DNA of 64,000 bases from Dipylidium caninum (Eukaryota > Platyhelminthes > Cestoda > Cyclophyllidea > Dipylidiidae): contig QEYB01001597.1 of NCBI GenBank assembly GCA_017562135.1, forward strand, positions 248,001 to 312,000. The letters run 5' to 3'. Below are positions 49,101 through 60,555 of this stretch, in pieces (the first letter of the stretch is position 1; every line of letters starts with the position of its first letter). The notes under the pieces are model-generated. The model had not been told where the DNA came from. It saw only the letters and a list, made by a program, of their open reading frames with translations, and ran no database searches. Made by a program: the position numbers and the translations under genes.

Positions 49101-52100
49101 AAGAGCAGCACTTGGAGAACAGATAGACGTGAATTTGGTAGTTCTACGATCACCGAAATGTCGGCAATCCCTCGATGAGTGGAGGCGCCTCGGAGCCAAA
49201 TCCTGTCACTACACCCTACTGCTATTTTTCTGAGAAAACATAACTACGGCATTCATATACACTTTGCTTAGCAGATAGTTGCTGAGGTGATACGGAGAAG
49301 TGGAGGTTCTAAAATGCTCCATCATTGCTCCCATTGACAGATGAAGGCCAGCTACGAGGAGGAACTGAAGGCGTTCCATCGAAGGAATAACCGAGAACTG
49401 CGGGACCGTTCAGTTTCCCCTCTAACCCATCGTCGTCAAGACAACTTAAAAGTTTGTGACACTTCACTACTTTTTGTCTTTTTGCCTTCACCGCGAGTCA
49501 AACGCTTTCACAGTCTTGTAGCAACACTTAATGCATCCTGCAGTAAGTGACGTCGATTACATGGCTGTCTAACTTTCTCAACCTCTCCTTCGCCTTCGTT
49601 TTATCTCAGTGATAGGAGATTCAGTTAAGAAGCCTCTGTGTTCCACTCCTGTTTGAATAAATGGGTCAAAGATTGAAATTTGCCGTTCTACATTTTGTAC
49701 CTTTAACATATTTTTTTTCTATGCTTTTAGGCAGTATCTGAGAGGGGGATTCAAGCCAGTCCAGGAAATGGACAGACCACTCGTCTGGTAATGAAGGCCC
49801 AGGTTTGCGGGACCCTCTCCTACTGACTCCCCTCTCCCCTAGATGGAGCTTTCACGCATCCGCAACGAGTTGATTGACAGCAAAATTGCGATGCAGTTTG
49901 ATATGGCCGCTATGCGGGACCTCTTGACGAGGCTTCAAAGGACGATTGTGGAGCGCATCTCCACCATCTGCACACGTGATAAGGAGTTTCTCGCGGCAGA
50001 GGTTTGTTAGTACTTGTTGTAAGCAGTCAATTCCTTTTCCTCCAATCAGAATGAACGCCTGCAAATTGTGAAGGGGGAGCTTGAGCGTTTGAACGAAGAG
50101 ATGGTGGCCAAGATCGAGTAAGTCCGCGGGTGCTAACTGTTGAATTAACCTCTCTCTGACCAGAGAACAGACGATGTTGGCTCAAGAAAGTGCACGTCAG
50201 TGTCGAGAGGCTGAAAGGCAGAAGACGAAGCTGACCGGGGAGATTCAGGTAAGACTGTGCTTGAGTCTACTAAGCGGATGCCAGACCCTCCACTCTGACC
50301 TCAACGCACAATATGTGAAGATTGAAACGCTGGAAAAATCGGTCAGTTCCTCTCCACACAGTGATATTTTCACTTTCTTTGCTTTATTAGCTCACCTGAG
50401 ATGCCTGAGTTTTGCGAGAACTCCTGACAGTGTGTTCTACGGTGGAGTTGAAGTGAAACTCAATTTTGAGACTATTGACCTTTTTTCCTCGCGGCACCTA
50501 TTTGCTGATGGCCAACTCGGCTCCAATTCCTCCCTCCCAGACGCCTTTTAACGGGGTCCTGGCAAGTCATTGTCGCTGTATTCTCGGAAGAGGAGGTCAC
50601 CCGCTCTCCTCGCCACGTTAGGGAGCCATTTGTTATGACCGGCTGAGACGAGACCACAACTTGGCTACTTTTATGACACCCGATCCACTTGCCGAGCCTT
50701 TTAATCCTCCATTTCCACTGTTGTGATTTCCTCATAAGCGTTCGAACTTCCGGATGGTTTATTTCATCAGCACCTCAAAGAAGTGCGTCCATCTCCGTAG
50801 ACATTCCTTTTCTGTCATACTCCCGAGGATGTTGCCACCTTCGGACGATGTTGAAATATGATGGAAGACGCTTCGCCTTTCATCCGACCTCAAGTTTGGT
50901 CCCAGAGACGCAGAAGGGGGTGTGATTTAAAAACAAACCTCTTACACGATCTCCAATCTCGAGAAAGTTGCCGCACCCTCGACTTGGTGGTTGAGCTTGC
51001 CAAATTCTCCACGTAAAGCTCATCATACCTTCGCCCCGGCCTTCCGTTTCAGACAATTTGAGGATGTTTTTCACGGTTAACTGAAATGTTCATGGTCTTC
51101 TACTGCTACCCGACCAAAGGTTACTTTGCTAAACACCCTTTTATGTCCCAAACGAGTATACACGCTGCTTGCGTGCACTTGGAGTTATGGCCCAGAGACG
51201 TAGTCGTGCGAAAAATCAGACGGTGAAATTACAGGCTGCCCAGCACAGCTTGGATGCTAAGTCACAGCATCAAAATTGTGGAAGAGAAGGTCTCAATCGA
51301 GTCTTTTCTGATCTGACAACACTTACCAGTCATGGTGCCACATTACCCCAAATGATATACGGTGTTTAAGTCGTGTGCGGAAGTTGAAGTGTCTCTATGA
51401 TTTATTTAGGCGATTTTCGCGGTATCAGGCAAATGGAGAATAAAAATCGCTCTAAAAAGGCCATATTTCAGTGTTTGCTGAAGTATTCTCTCTTCAACAA
51501 CTCGAAATCTATGCCTTGCCCATCCTAATTGTGGTCATTTTAGGTTTTCAAGTCTTCTTTTGTTTGGATCCTGGCAACATCCAGTCTGTATTGTGTAGTC
51601 TTCGTCTCTATCACTCCTAATTCGAGAATCAGCCGAAGAAAAATTTGACAATAGCAATATTCCCTGTAATTAAGGTGGGGTGCCTTGAATCCTCCCTAAA
51701 AACGAAGAAGGAGAGGCTGGAGAGTCTGGAGAAGGCTCTCGCGGAAGCCAGAGAAAAGGAGGGCCAAACTGAGCGTCTACTGGCGGAATCGCAAAAACGC
51801 GAGGATGCTGCGAGTAAATGGATCACGTGGCTTTTTACGAGGTGAGTCTGTGTTCACACCTAAATGATCCCACTCAGAGCGGACAGGCGGTCACGAAGCC
51901 ATTCACCGTTGCAATCTCCTTCCATTAGCTGGAGTGCTTGGTTTTTGGGCAAAAATTCACTCTTTGGTGCTCGCTGGGTAGGCTACACCTTGCCGAGCGA
52001 ATTGGCATTAACGAATCGGTGGAGAAGTCCATGCTTATCTCAAATTGCTGGTATCAGCTTTGAAGGCGAAGCAGGCGCTGCTCTGTGTCGCCTTGGATTC

Positions 52101-55100
52101 CCACGGTGAGGTGCCCCTCAACGGACCCCTTCACGTGGGGTGGGGCACACTTTCCAGCCGTAAGGAGGCGGAACCATGTCTTGCCGCCGAGTAATGTGAA
52201 GGAGCCCATCACCCTGGCAAAACGCAAGTCCTGGTTGCCAGATTGGAAACTGTGAAACGGGTGTTGGTAATAACCAAAAAACATAAAAGCTCACTCTTTT
52301 AACTTACTTAATAAATGCAACCGAAATATTCTCCACTGGTATTTACGAACTTCTGGAAACGGTTGAGCAAGTCATAGGAGTCGTTCTAGACAGATCTTTA
52401 TTTTTCAGCCAGGCAACGATTCAAAGTCATTTATGTTACCATTTTCATTAAAGTATTTTTTTTACCTAAAATAAATTGTAATTACAAAAGGCTAATAATT
52501 GGTAGGAGAAATATGGGTGATGAGTATGGCGAATGGCTGACATTTGTCAGCAGCAAGTGAAGCTGCCAGTTGCGCCGCGTCGATTGAGCAGTGCCGGATG
52601 TGTTTTCTTCATAAGTTTCTTCTCATGCACGACATCACTCAAACGTACGGCAGGGAGAGGCCTCCGCCGCAGTCATGGTTCTCCCCGGTTGTCTTATAGG
52701 AAGGAGTGATGGCCAACTACTCCGTGGGCATTCCACTCTACGGTGACCGAAAGTTTCTTGATGAAATTTCGGCCTAGGGTGCGTCCTTGGAGTGCATCCC
52801 TATCTACTCATCTGCTTGACCTTTTCCTAACACCATTTAAAAAAATCCCATTTTCATCACGAGTGATGACGTACGACACGAAAGGTGATCGGAGATCCCG
52901 AAGCATCAAACATGTGCTCCCCCTTTTGCTTTCGATCATCTGCACTTGCGTCAGTTTGTATGGCCAGTACACCTGACTCCGCTTCTTTGTTTATTTATTA
53001 TACGTAGCCGTTTTGGGGTGGCTGTGTGTATGGCTATTTCATAGCTTAACTCAACATTCACGAATATTTGTGCGGTGACCGAAATTTACAGCCGCCTTTA
53101 ATTTCTGATCGCTAGCAGCATGGGTGGTGGGTGTTCCCTCAGACTCCTTGTCAAAACGAACTTTTGGGAAACCATTTTCGAGCGCTTTGCTTTAGTGGAT
53201 CTACCGCCGCATTCCTGTTTCTCGAAGCTTGACGAGCTGCGCTATCGTTCAGTTTGCACTTGTACAAGGAAAGTAGACGGTGTAAATCACACTCTCATTC
53301 CGTTTGGTTTCGGTGAAAAGTGAAATAAAAGTTGGCTACAAACAAGGAATAATTTTATGAAATGAGGAGGAAGAATACCTTTAACATTTACAAATGAAAC
53401 ATTTCACACACGCCACAATGCATTTCTCTCAGTCGCGGCTGAACAGAGTCTAGACAAAAAGGCTTCATTTCGAAGTTTCCAGTGGCACAAATAGCGAACG
53501 CAAAGAGGCAGAAGAGTAGGTCGACAGAGGAATTGAGATCCAGACGTGAGACTTCGCCTCTCTTTTCTAGAGCAGCCTTTAATACTTTTCCGCCGGAGGC
53601 AACTGCCAGGAACAGTTACCGTTTGGAATACACAAGCTCCTCGACCGGCCTACGAAGCCCCCTTTTCACCACTTGCCAGCTTCAACTCCTCCGCCTTGTC
53701 ACTTGGCCTAAAAATTCACATTTCCATTGTATTCGTTAATTTCGTTGTAACTTCCTCTAACGCAGCGTAGAAGAGCCTGAACTCGGGTTTAACAAAATGG
53801 GTTGGTTCTCAGGAGTGAGAAGTTTGCCCCCGCCCCGGGCATTGACAAGTCATTCTAAAAATTACTACATTTGTTTTCTACCTCAATGAGCGTTGCTTGA
53901 ATTTAACGCCAAAAATGGGGGCTATTTGACCTCAGTTGCCTTAATTCTGTACATTTATTGTGTCTTACGGCAACTAGTACAAGCGTTGAAGTTCACGCAT
54001 TTCATTTTATTGAGACCTCATTAGACTAACCGCTGCTTTCACTTTCGCCCTCCCCCACCCCCCACTTCATACCGGCCCACCGTCTAGGCTTTTGTGATGG
54101 TTATTTCAGCTTGAAGTCTTTGGAACAAAGTTCACAGTCTGTGCATTCGCACCTAAGAGGCATCTTTGCCGTTTCGTCGGAGGATACAACAGCAAAATCG
54201 ACAGCCTTGTCCGCCGAAGAGATCACCGTTTCCGTCGAACTCCTTGATGCCTTGGCCGCTGTGCAGGTGAGCGCGGACAAAGTGAAGTGCCTGCATGCCT
54301 CCCATACCCCTCTTCTCACAGTCAAGGCGTCTTCTGCCCGCTAGAGGCCATCTCCCCTCTCTATAAGGTCAAAGGGTGGAGCACGATTTTAAGCACTTCC
54401 CTAGTCGTAAAGGTTTCATCTCAGACAACGATTCTTCGTGCTTCCTCTTGCCGTAATTCTCTAAGGCAGTGCAGTATTTAACTTGTACTTCTCTGTATGG
54501 AGCAAACTAGGTGTGCGTGGACCTCCTTTTGTCCGTGGAAGTTGATCCAATGGAAAGCTAGGATTTTCCAAGGGCCGCAGTCCTACGACAGCCCGCCTCA
54601 GCTAGCAGTAGTGCCCTTGCCGAGATTACCTTTATTTAATTCGTTAGTGCTCTGTAGGGCGGTGCGGAGGCATGTGTGGCTGAAGTGAGACGCGCTGTAC
54701 CCGAGCTGGATGAAGTGGACAAGGAATTAAAGAGGAGCACGGAACAGGCAATTATAATGGCGAATCTTCCACCCAATCGAGATCTCGCAAAATCAGCGGA
54801 AGACTACTTCATGGAGCGGGTAATACAACTGAGAAAATTGGAGTGGAAGACACGACAAATGCTGGAGCAGCAGAAGTCCGAAATAACTCGTCTAAGCGTC
54901 GCGGTTGGAGATGAACACAAGACGGTACGAAGAGTCGAGTTGACATTTTCAGTACTTCCTGTTTAACTACTAGTTGAGCAAATCTCCCCCTTTCCTCTCC
55001 ATCCACTACGCCGGCTATGCATCCTTCTACTCCTGTCCCCTTCTGTTGTGTGATAGATTTACATTTAAGGTCACGCAGTGACCCTCCTCCCCCTGAATCT

Positions 55101-58100
55101 GGCCAAATCCCCTGAGGAGGCCACTTTTAATTGTATTTTTAGAGAAACGTGGCAACTGCCACGGAGTACTCCTCCGATGTCGATAGACCGCACCCGCGGA
55201 TGTCACCGAAAGTAGTCGCCGCAACGCCTTCTTTCCCCCTCCACACCTTACAAAATGTGCGTATTTTTTGGTCTATTTCTCTAGGCTTATGGGCCGATAA
55301 TCTGCCGGTTTCGCTTTTTTATTCTTTGTAAACACCAACTCTCCTCTCTGCCGCCCAAAATGGCGTATGAAGGGGACACTCATTCCTAGCGTTAATCACT
55401 CACCTATTTCTTTTTATCCTTATCTCGGCCCATATGACTTTTCCCTTATTTTCGCCCTGTCACAGGCCACCGGAGGTCCTCAGTTGGCGCCCCACGCAGC
55501 GTAAGTGCCCATCATCGTCATTGGTCCTATTGCAAAAGTTGGCCTTTTTTCATCCCCCTTCGGCGAGGAAATGGTATCTCTTAGGGGGATTCATTCGACC
55601 CTCTTGATGGGTTGGCGACGAAGTGATTGTTGATTTTGGCAGTAGATGAAGTTTACACTTTCTGCCTCTTTTTTTCGTTAACGTGTTCAAAGTACCCAGA
55701 CACTATTTTTCCAACTGTCTGGACATCTAGCTCTCGTTTGGTAAACACTTCATATTGTTTATTTTTTTGCTTTTATTTTTTTCCGAATTTATAAATGGAG
55801 AAAGGAGACGTTCGCTTATTTAGGCAAGAAAGAATTGCAAACTCACAAGCAGTTATGTGTCGTGGATGAGAGTGAAGTCTTGAAGAAAGAAAGACGCTGT
55901 CGTCAAAATTCGTTTGCCAGATTCATTGGAAAATGCTCCACGGTTTGGCCGTCCGTCCGGTTGAAGCCGACGAGACCTACGCTGTCATCATAACAAAACA
56001 TGTGACAGCACAGAAAAGCTAACTGCATGGCTCGCTTGTCTCTGCCTACTTGAATATGGCTACTTTTCGCGGCGAAAATCCTGGATTTACACTCTTACAA
56101 GCCGCGATCACTTTTTGCCAAGCTGGTATTTGCAGCCTCCTTTGAGACCGCGGAAGAGTGAAGTTTCCACAACGATTCCTTAGCTCTGAGGCGGGCACCA
56201 CGGGTACGCCGAAGACGAGGGGGCTGAGAGGTTCCACTATCAGACCTGCGTTGCCTGCATCGCCTGTTTAACCTCTCTTACACGGCTAATTTGAAAAGGT
56301 CCTTTCTACAAAGACCTCCACCGAACTGGTGGGTGGGACTGGCGTTAATGAGCCGGAAGAGACTATCCCAGCACTCGATGCGATGGAAGAGACCCCGAAG
56401 GCATCATAAAGAGGAGTGGCGAAATACTGAGAAGAAAAGCTGTCAGGTTGTACCTGACGTGCCGACCTGAGGTGTGTGCATTGGGAGAAAAGTGAAATTA
56501 AGCAGAAAACGCGGTCATTGGGCAGATGGGTAGGGCGGATGACAGGTACAAGTGATGAAATTAACTTCTTTCGTTCAAGTGGTTCACTCCATTTGTCAGT
56601 CTGGTCGAAAAGGGCGCAGGCAATGGGGTGAGCTGACTCGTTTTCACAGTGTTGTAGCCCTCGTTGTAGTGCCTGATCGGATCCCTCCGTAATTACAGCT
56701 CTGTAAGTAAAAGATTCAACCAAACCGTTTGAATGTCGAATTTTAGGTTCACGACGTCTCGGAACTCGGACTGTGAACCGCCGCAGACGAAGCGCCCGGC
56801 GTGGTTGGTCACTGTGAGTTCACCGTGGATCATTTTTCTCTCCTCGTATACGATGGCCAGTGTGAAAGGAAGGCGGTTTTGTTGTAGCCTAACATCACTG
56901 ATCAGTCGGATCCAGCTTGCGCCAAAGTAGGCCGAGGCCGCACCGAACATACGGCACTGGAGGGGCTGCGCGAGGAGAACAGACGTCTGCGACGAGAGTT
57001 GGCCTACCTCAAGGTCAGGTTGACTTGAACCGATTGGCAGCGACAGTTTTTAGGAGATTTTTACATAATTGTAGCACTAGGGGAGAGGTGAAATGGTCGG
57101 ATGAAAAGCCAGATGGCACCAGAAAAAGCCATGCCTACGAACTGGCTCGGCCAAATGCCATGCCGTAATATTTTGCCTTCAATAGCGCTCCTTCCTGGAA
57201 ATAAATAAACAGCTTCCTCCGTGCAGGACCGAAGGAAAGCCGCAAGAGGACGGGGAAGGCGAACAAGCCGAGGTGAAAATTCAGAGACAGATTCGGAGGT
57301 GGAAGAGGAGCCCACTGCACTCCGGCAGACCTTCTGCCACTGTCGCGCAGGTTTTCATGTGAGTCTGGGATTTTCTGAGAATTCTACTACCTAAAGACAA
57401 ATTGTTGACTCTTAGGGGAAAATAATGAAGTGAATATTTAATTAGGACTCGGATTTATGGATATTCGAAATTTCTCCCTTGATCCTCATCGGGGATGTGT
57501 ATTTCCTCACTGCCCTCTAACCGCCCAAATCTACCTTCGCTGAAGGCCGCACCTCTGGCAGTCGCTCCAGTGTTTCCCTGGGCTTGTCCGCTTCTACCAA
57601 ACGCTAGGCGTCATGTCAATCGGTAGTCAAACCGCCCTACGGCATAAGAGACTGGCATTTGGAATGTAGTGGCGGGGCAGGCCGATTACTTCTCTCCCCT
57701 CCCTCGACGAGGCGATCCTTTTACCTCCGCCCCTTCTTTTTGAAATAGACTGAGGTGAAAAGGATTAACGCAACAGTCACCGACGTTAAAGTCCTCGACT
57801 AGTTGGGATGCATAAGCTGCTTGCCATTTCGTTTATTCGGATGTGAACATCAAAGGCGTATTCTGAGTTAAAGTTTTTGTCAAATCGGCACCATCGTAAT
57901 TATATTTTTTGGGTGTCGACTTGGTATATGCCTCCCCTTTTAGGAGGACAGCACGCCGCCGACGCGCGAGAGACTGCAACGCAGGATTTACGAGTTGGAG
58001 GCGGAGCGGAATAGGATGCTGGTCGAGAAGCAGGTGTTGGAGGAGAACGCACGTGCAGAACACCGTCTTGCGGACAAGCTGATTTCACAGACCCTTCGAC

Positions 58101-58201
58101 GCCATAAAAGTCGATATGCCTCGCTGAAGCGCAACTCCAGACGACGCGGTAGACACACTTCGAGGTCTGGCTCATCCTCCTCTCCACACCACCAGCGGTA
58201 G
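40155..58201 (+). CDS. ANKRD26-like ankyrin and coiled-coil protein
   Basis: This is a large protein of the ANKRD26/ANKRD30/POTE type (the human members include a basal-body protein). Ankyrin exons: 40155-40375, 40408-40696, 40869-40975, 41094-41188 and 42493-42828. They encode about five repeats (RTPLHLACVKGNIKIVECLL, TPLMKAIEGGHLECIKLLL, TPLHLAVEKHNLPLLEYLI, GLMLACELEDAPIAELLV). Middle exons: 43195-43319, 43707-43814, 43896-44003, 44411-44506, 44756-44923, 44964-45179, 45526-45678, 45762-45944, 46083-46174 and 46253-46332. Coiled-coil exons: 46962-47190, 48669-48767, 48906-48990, 49341-49412, 49731-49802, 49843-50001, 50050-50117, 50164-50248, 50285-50341, 51675-51813, 54110-54266, 54658-54924, 55143-55256, 55466-55500, 56931-57013, 57227-57358 and 57944-58201 (TAG). 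Phases agree throughout the first half. Between 50342 and 56931 some exons are missing or uncertain (tentative ones near 49078 and 53483-53700). The C-terminus is basic and Ser-rich. Family confidence is moderate; exon confidence is high up to 50341. Confidence 0.78.
43707..45179 (+). other. Tandem acidic W-(D/N)-S motif exons
   Basis: Five consecutive phase-0 exons of the ANKRD26-like gene (108, 108, 96, 168 and 216 nt) each carry a Trp in an acidic, Ser-rich setting: HEDRWNSDFS, GEERWSEGLA, FDDEWMSDVSD, EEDSPWDSDGDEED and SSPWDSEVED. All can be added or dropped without changing frame. The human relative ANKRD30A also repeats a SWDSES motif (from memory), which supports the family call. Confidence 0.7.
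47810..48380 (+). repeat. Dispersed element, copy 1
   Basis: This lies in an intron of the ANKRD26-like gene, between exons 46962-47190 and 48669-48767. It shares ordered blocks with 52,870-53,400 and, inverted, 18,330-18,745: a CGATCATC start block, a T-rich run ending in TATTTGTTGTGCGCAG, CAGCCGTAGCCGTATGTGTG, then GAGCCGCGCTACGATTCAATT, ATTCAAATAAAAATGGATACG and ATGAGGAGAAGGAATAA. Boundaries are approximate. Confidence 0.65.
48081..48100 (+). repeat. (GAGGC)4 microsatellite
   Basis: Four perfect tandem copies of a 5-bp unit lie inside dispersed-element copy 1. Copies 2 and 3 do not share it, so it expanded after the copies separated. Confidence 0.9.
52870..53400 (+). repeat. Dispersed element, copy 2
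   Basis: This second intronic copy in the ANKRD26-like gene lies about 5 kb after copy 1 in the same orientation. It contains GATCATCTGCACTTGCGTCA, TTGTTTATTTATTATACGTAG, TTTCTCGAAGCTTGACGAGC, GTTCAGTTTGCACTTGTACA, AAAGTGAAATAAAAGTTGGC and ATGAGGAGGAAGAATACC, all with counterparts in the other copies. It carries no long open frame. Confidence 0.65.
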
Positions 58202-59572
58202 CAGAGTTTTTCCCTAGTTCCCCTGCGGTGGACACGCAGATGGCCACGAGGAACCCGCTTGCCACGGTCTGTTGTAAGCATCGGCCAGAGGGGCCATTTG
58301 CCCCAGGAACGACTTTAGGATTATGGGAAAAAAAAGATGAAAGTTCAGTTGACCTCCACTACTGCATGTGTTCACTGCTGACCATTGTAACAGTGGTAAG
58401 ATTGAGGAGGGGACTCTGAGCCATGGAATGCATTGTCAATGCGCTTTAGTCTCTCTTCGAGGCCCAGAGAAGCAAGCATCCACCTTGCTGGCAGTCTTCT
58501 CCTACCCCTTTCTCCTCTCCCACTTTTAATTATGCTGGAGCGCAAAGTAGTCGTGCTATGGCAACGTGCACATATTAGATGTCCGACAGATGATCTTTTT
58601 TAACTTTTGCACTGCGGAGAACTCCACATTGAGGTAATTCTGTGGAAAATTTTTCACTTGGAGTCGTTCTTTTTTGATGAGGGCAGACTATCCGACGTCT
58701 CATATCCGCAAGAGACGGCGAAACACACTCTTATTCGCACTTTCATCTCTTATTAACTAACTGACAACTTCATCTTCTTTAATCATAAGCTCTCTTGCGT
58801 GCATATGGTCCCAACGCAGACTGTCTGCTTTCTTTTTTGTGAGATAAACATTGTTGTTGACTTTCCCGCAGGACATATGCCATCGTTTCTCCTCGAAGGA
58901 TCCCAAAATTATCCGGTATAGTCAGTAAACTACCGGCTGTGGTTGATGCTTACCACTAGACTAGACACAGACGCCTTAGTTAGCCCTTTTTTTCTCCCCC
59001 CGACGATGTCTGCATCATCTGGCTAACGCAGGCTTTGCGTGCACACACGAGCACTGAGGTTAGCCACCCCGCTGGACTTTGGTGGAGTCCAGCCGGTCTG
59101 TCGCAATAACGACTCTCTGCTCTACTAGTAGATTTGCTACGCCTTGGCATAAAACTGTGTAGAAATCAGCGAGCGCAATAGAAATGTCTGTGGACTCGTA
59201 GCCAGCTCTCATCACGCCATCGTGTGAGCGCGGCTTATCTAGCTTTGTCCGTGGCTGTACTTGTCACTGGGGGAGTACAAAAAATCTGTCTGCCGGTAGC
59301 TGTATTAATGATTCCTTCAAGGGAAGGAATCATTACGAGGTGTTCTTGGAACAAAGAACTTTGCACTGCGTGGCCAGAGCCTTGTAACATGCCCACCTCG
59401 ACAGATTACGTCATTAGAAATTATTATGAAACAAAGGTAGAATTATAAACATTTGCTTAAATATTTGAATTGAAGTAGCTCAGAATCGTATGCATCGGAT
59501 GGTACGACCGAATGGTACGCGAGACGCCAGAGGAGCGGAAGACAGAAGGGGGGCAAGCCCAACGCGAGACCC
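58202..59572. other. Intergenic with a perfect hairpin
   Basis: No exon is convincing here. The stretch holds the 3' flank of the ANKRD26-like gene and, at 59306-59335, a perfect inverted repeat (listed separately). Confidence 0.4.
59306..59335. other. Perfect 13-bp inverted repeat
   Basis: The arms TAATGATTCCTTC and GAAGGAATCATTA pair perfectly around the 4-nt loop AAGG. It lies about 240 nt upstream of the small gene. It could be an RNA hairpin or a dyad-symmetric protein site; nothing in the flanks decides this. Confidence 0.75.
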
Positions 59573-60022
59573 ATGGAAGACGCATCTTCAGGAGGCGAAG
59601 AAGTCGTTGCGGTGCCAATTAACGGCTTGCAACCGTCCAAGTCTAATGTCCGCCCGCAAGTGCGCCTCTTCGCGGGAGAACGTGAGTCTGCCAATATAGT
59701 AACAAGCACTTCCAGTTGACTATGGGATATCTTCACCCCCGAAAAGATTTTCCCTTTTAATATATATTGTTGTGCAATTAAGAGAGATGTATCCGAAATA
59801 ATTTTCATTCTTTACATGTGCGCAGCCTACGCAGATAAGATTCCCACGAGAGACCTTCCGCCTTCGAGGGTTTTTAATGCGCCATCAGTGGCAAGTTTAA
59901 TGCTTCAGAAGGCCCGGCTGAACCTCCAGGCTGTTGAACAAGATCTCCTGTCATCTGCCTCCACTCCCGATGTTAACTCTCCGGAGTATCTGGAATACTT
60001 AAAAAAGAAGTATTTCATATGA
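59573..60022 (+). CDS. Small protein of unknown function
   Basis: I do not recognise it. Two exons fit in phase 1: 59573-59681 (donor GTGAGT) and 59826-60022 (after TGCGCAG, ending TGA), giving about 101 aa from the first in-frame ATG. The frame stays open upstream to an acceptor near 59478 (SESYASDGTTEWYARR...), so the true protein may be longer and start in an earlier exon. The N-terminus is acidic (MEDASSGGEE), the middle has PTRDLPPSRVFNAPSVASL, and a helical stretch LMLQKARLNLQAVEQDLLSS leads to the C-terminus SPEYLEYLKKKYFI. An ATTAAA near 60110 could end the transcript. No signal peptide or membrane segment is seen. Confidence 0.6.
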
Positions 60023-60555
60023 GGTTGCGAACTTGACTTTAATGCTCTGTTAACCTGGCTGTGAACGCTTCATTATTGGTTCTATTGTGTTTCCTGTTTT
60101 TCTTATGCTATTAAACTGTTTCTTATTTGTTTACGTGTTGATTGATGAGTGACGATTGTAACTATTAACACGTCATGTGAGATTACGCGAGCAACAATTT
60201 CTCGAGGAATACTGGTGTTCCGATAGAAGTGGTTTTGGTTAATCTGTTGTACGAGTATCAAAAACAATGGCAGCTGTGGAGGTGTGGACCGCTGGATCTG
60301 AAGAAACATTGGTGCCGACACTTCGATCAGGTTAATCTATTAGTAATTCCTTCGGAATAAACAAGCCACAAAATGAATCATCGCCTGCACAACTATGAAT
60401 AATGACAGGATGTTGTAAACTAGTTTTAATACATTCCGTGGTTTTATTTTAGCCGATAATTGTTTTAACTTATAAAATGGCCAGCCTTGAAGGTCAGTTA
60501 ATCGTTTACCAATTTGTTATAAAGGCAGGCGGCAAGCCACCCGCTGAACTTCGAA

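Noticed and set aside
60271..60331. ATG frame MAAVEVWTAGSEE as HGPRT exon 1
   Set aside because: It does not connect in phase to the conserved HGPRT exons as simply as the ATG at 60556, which is followed by a 31-nt intron.
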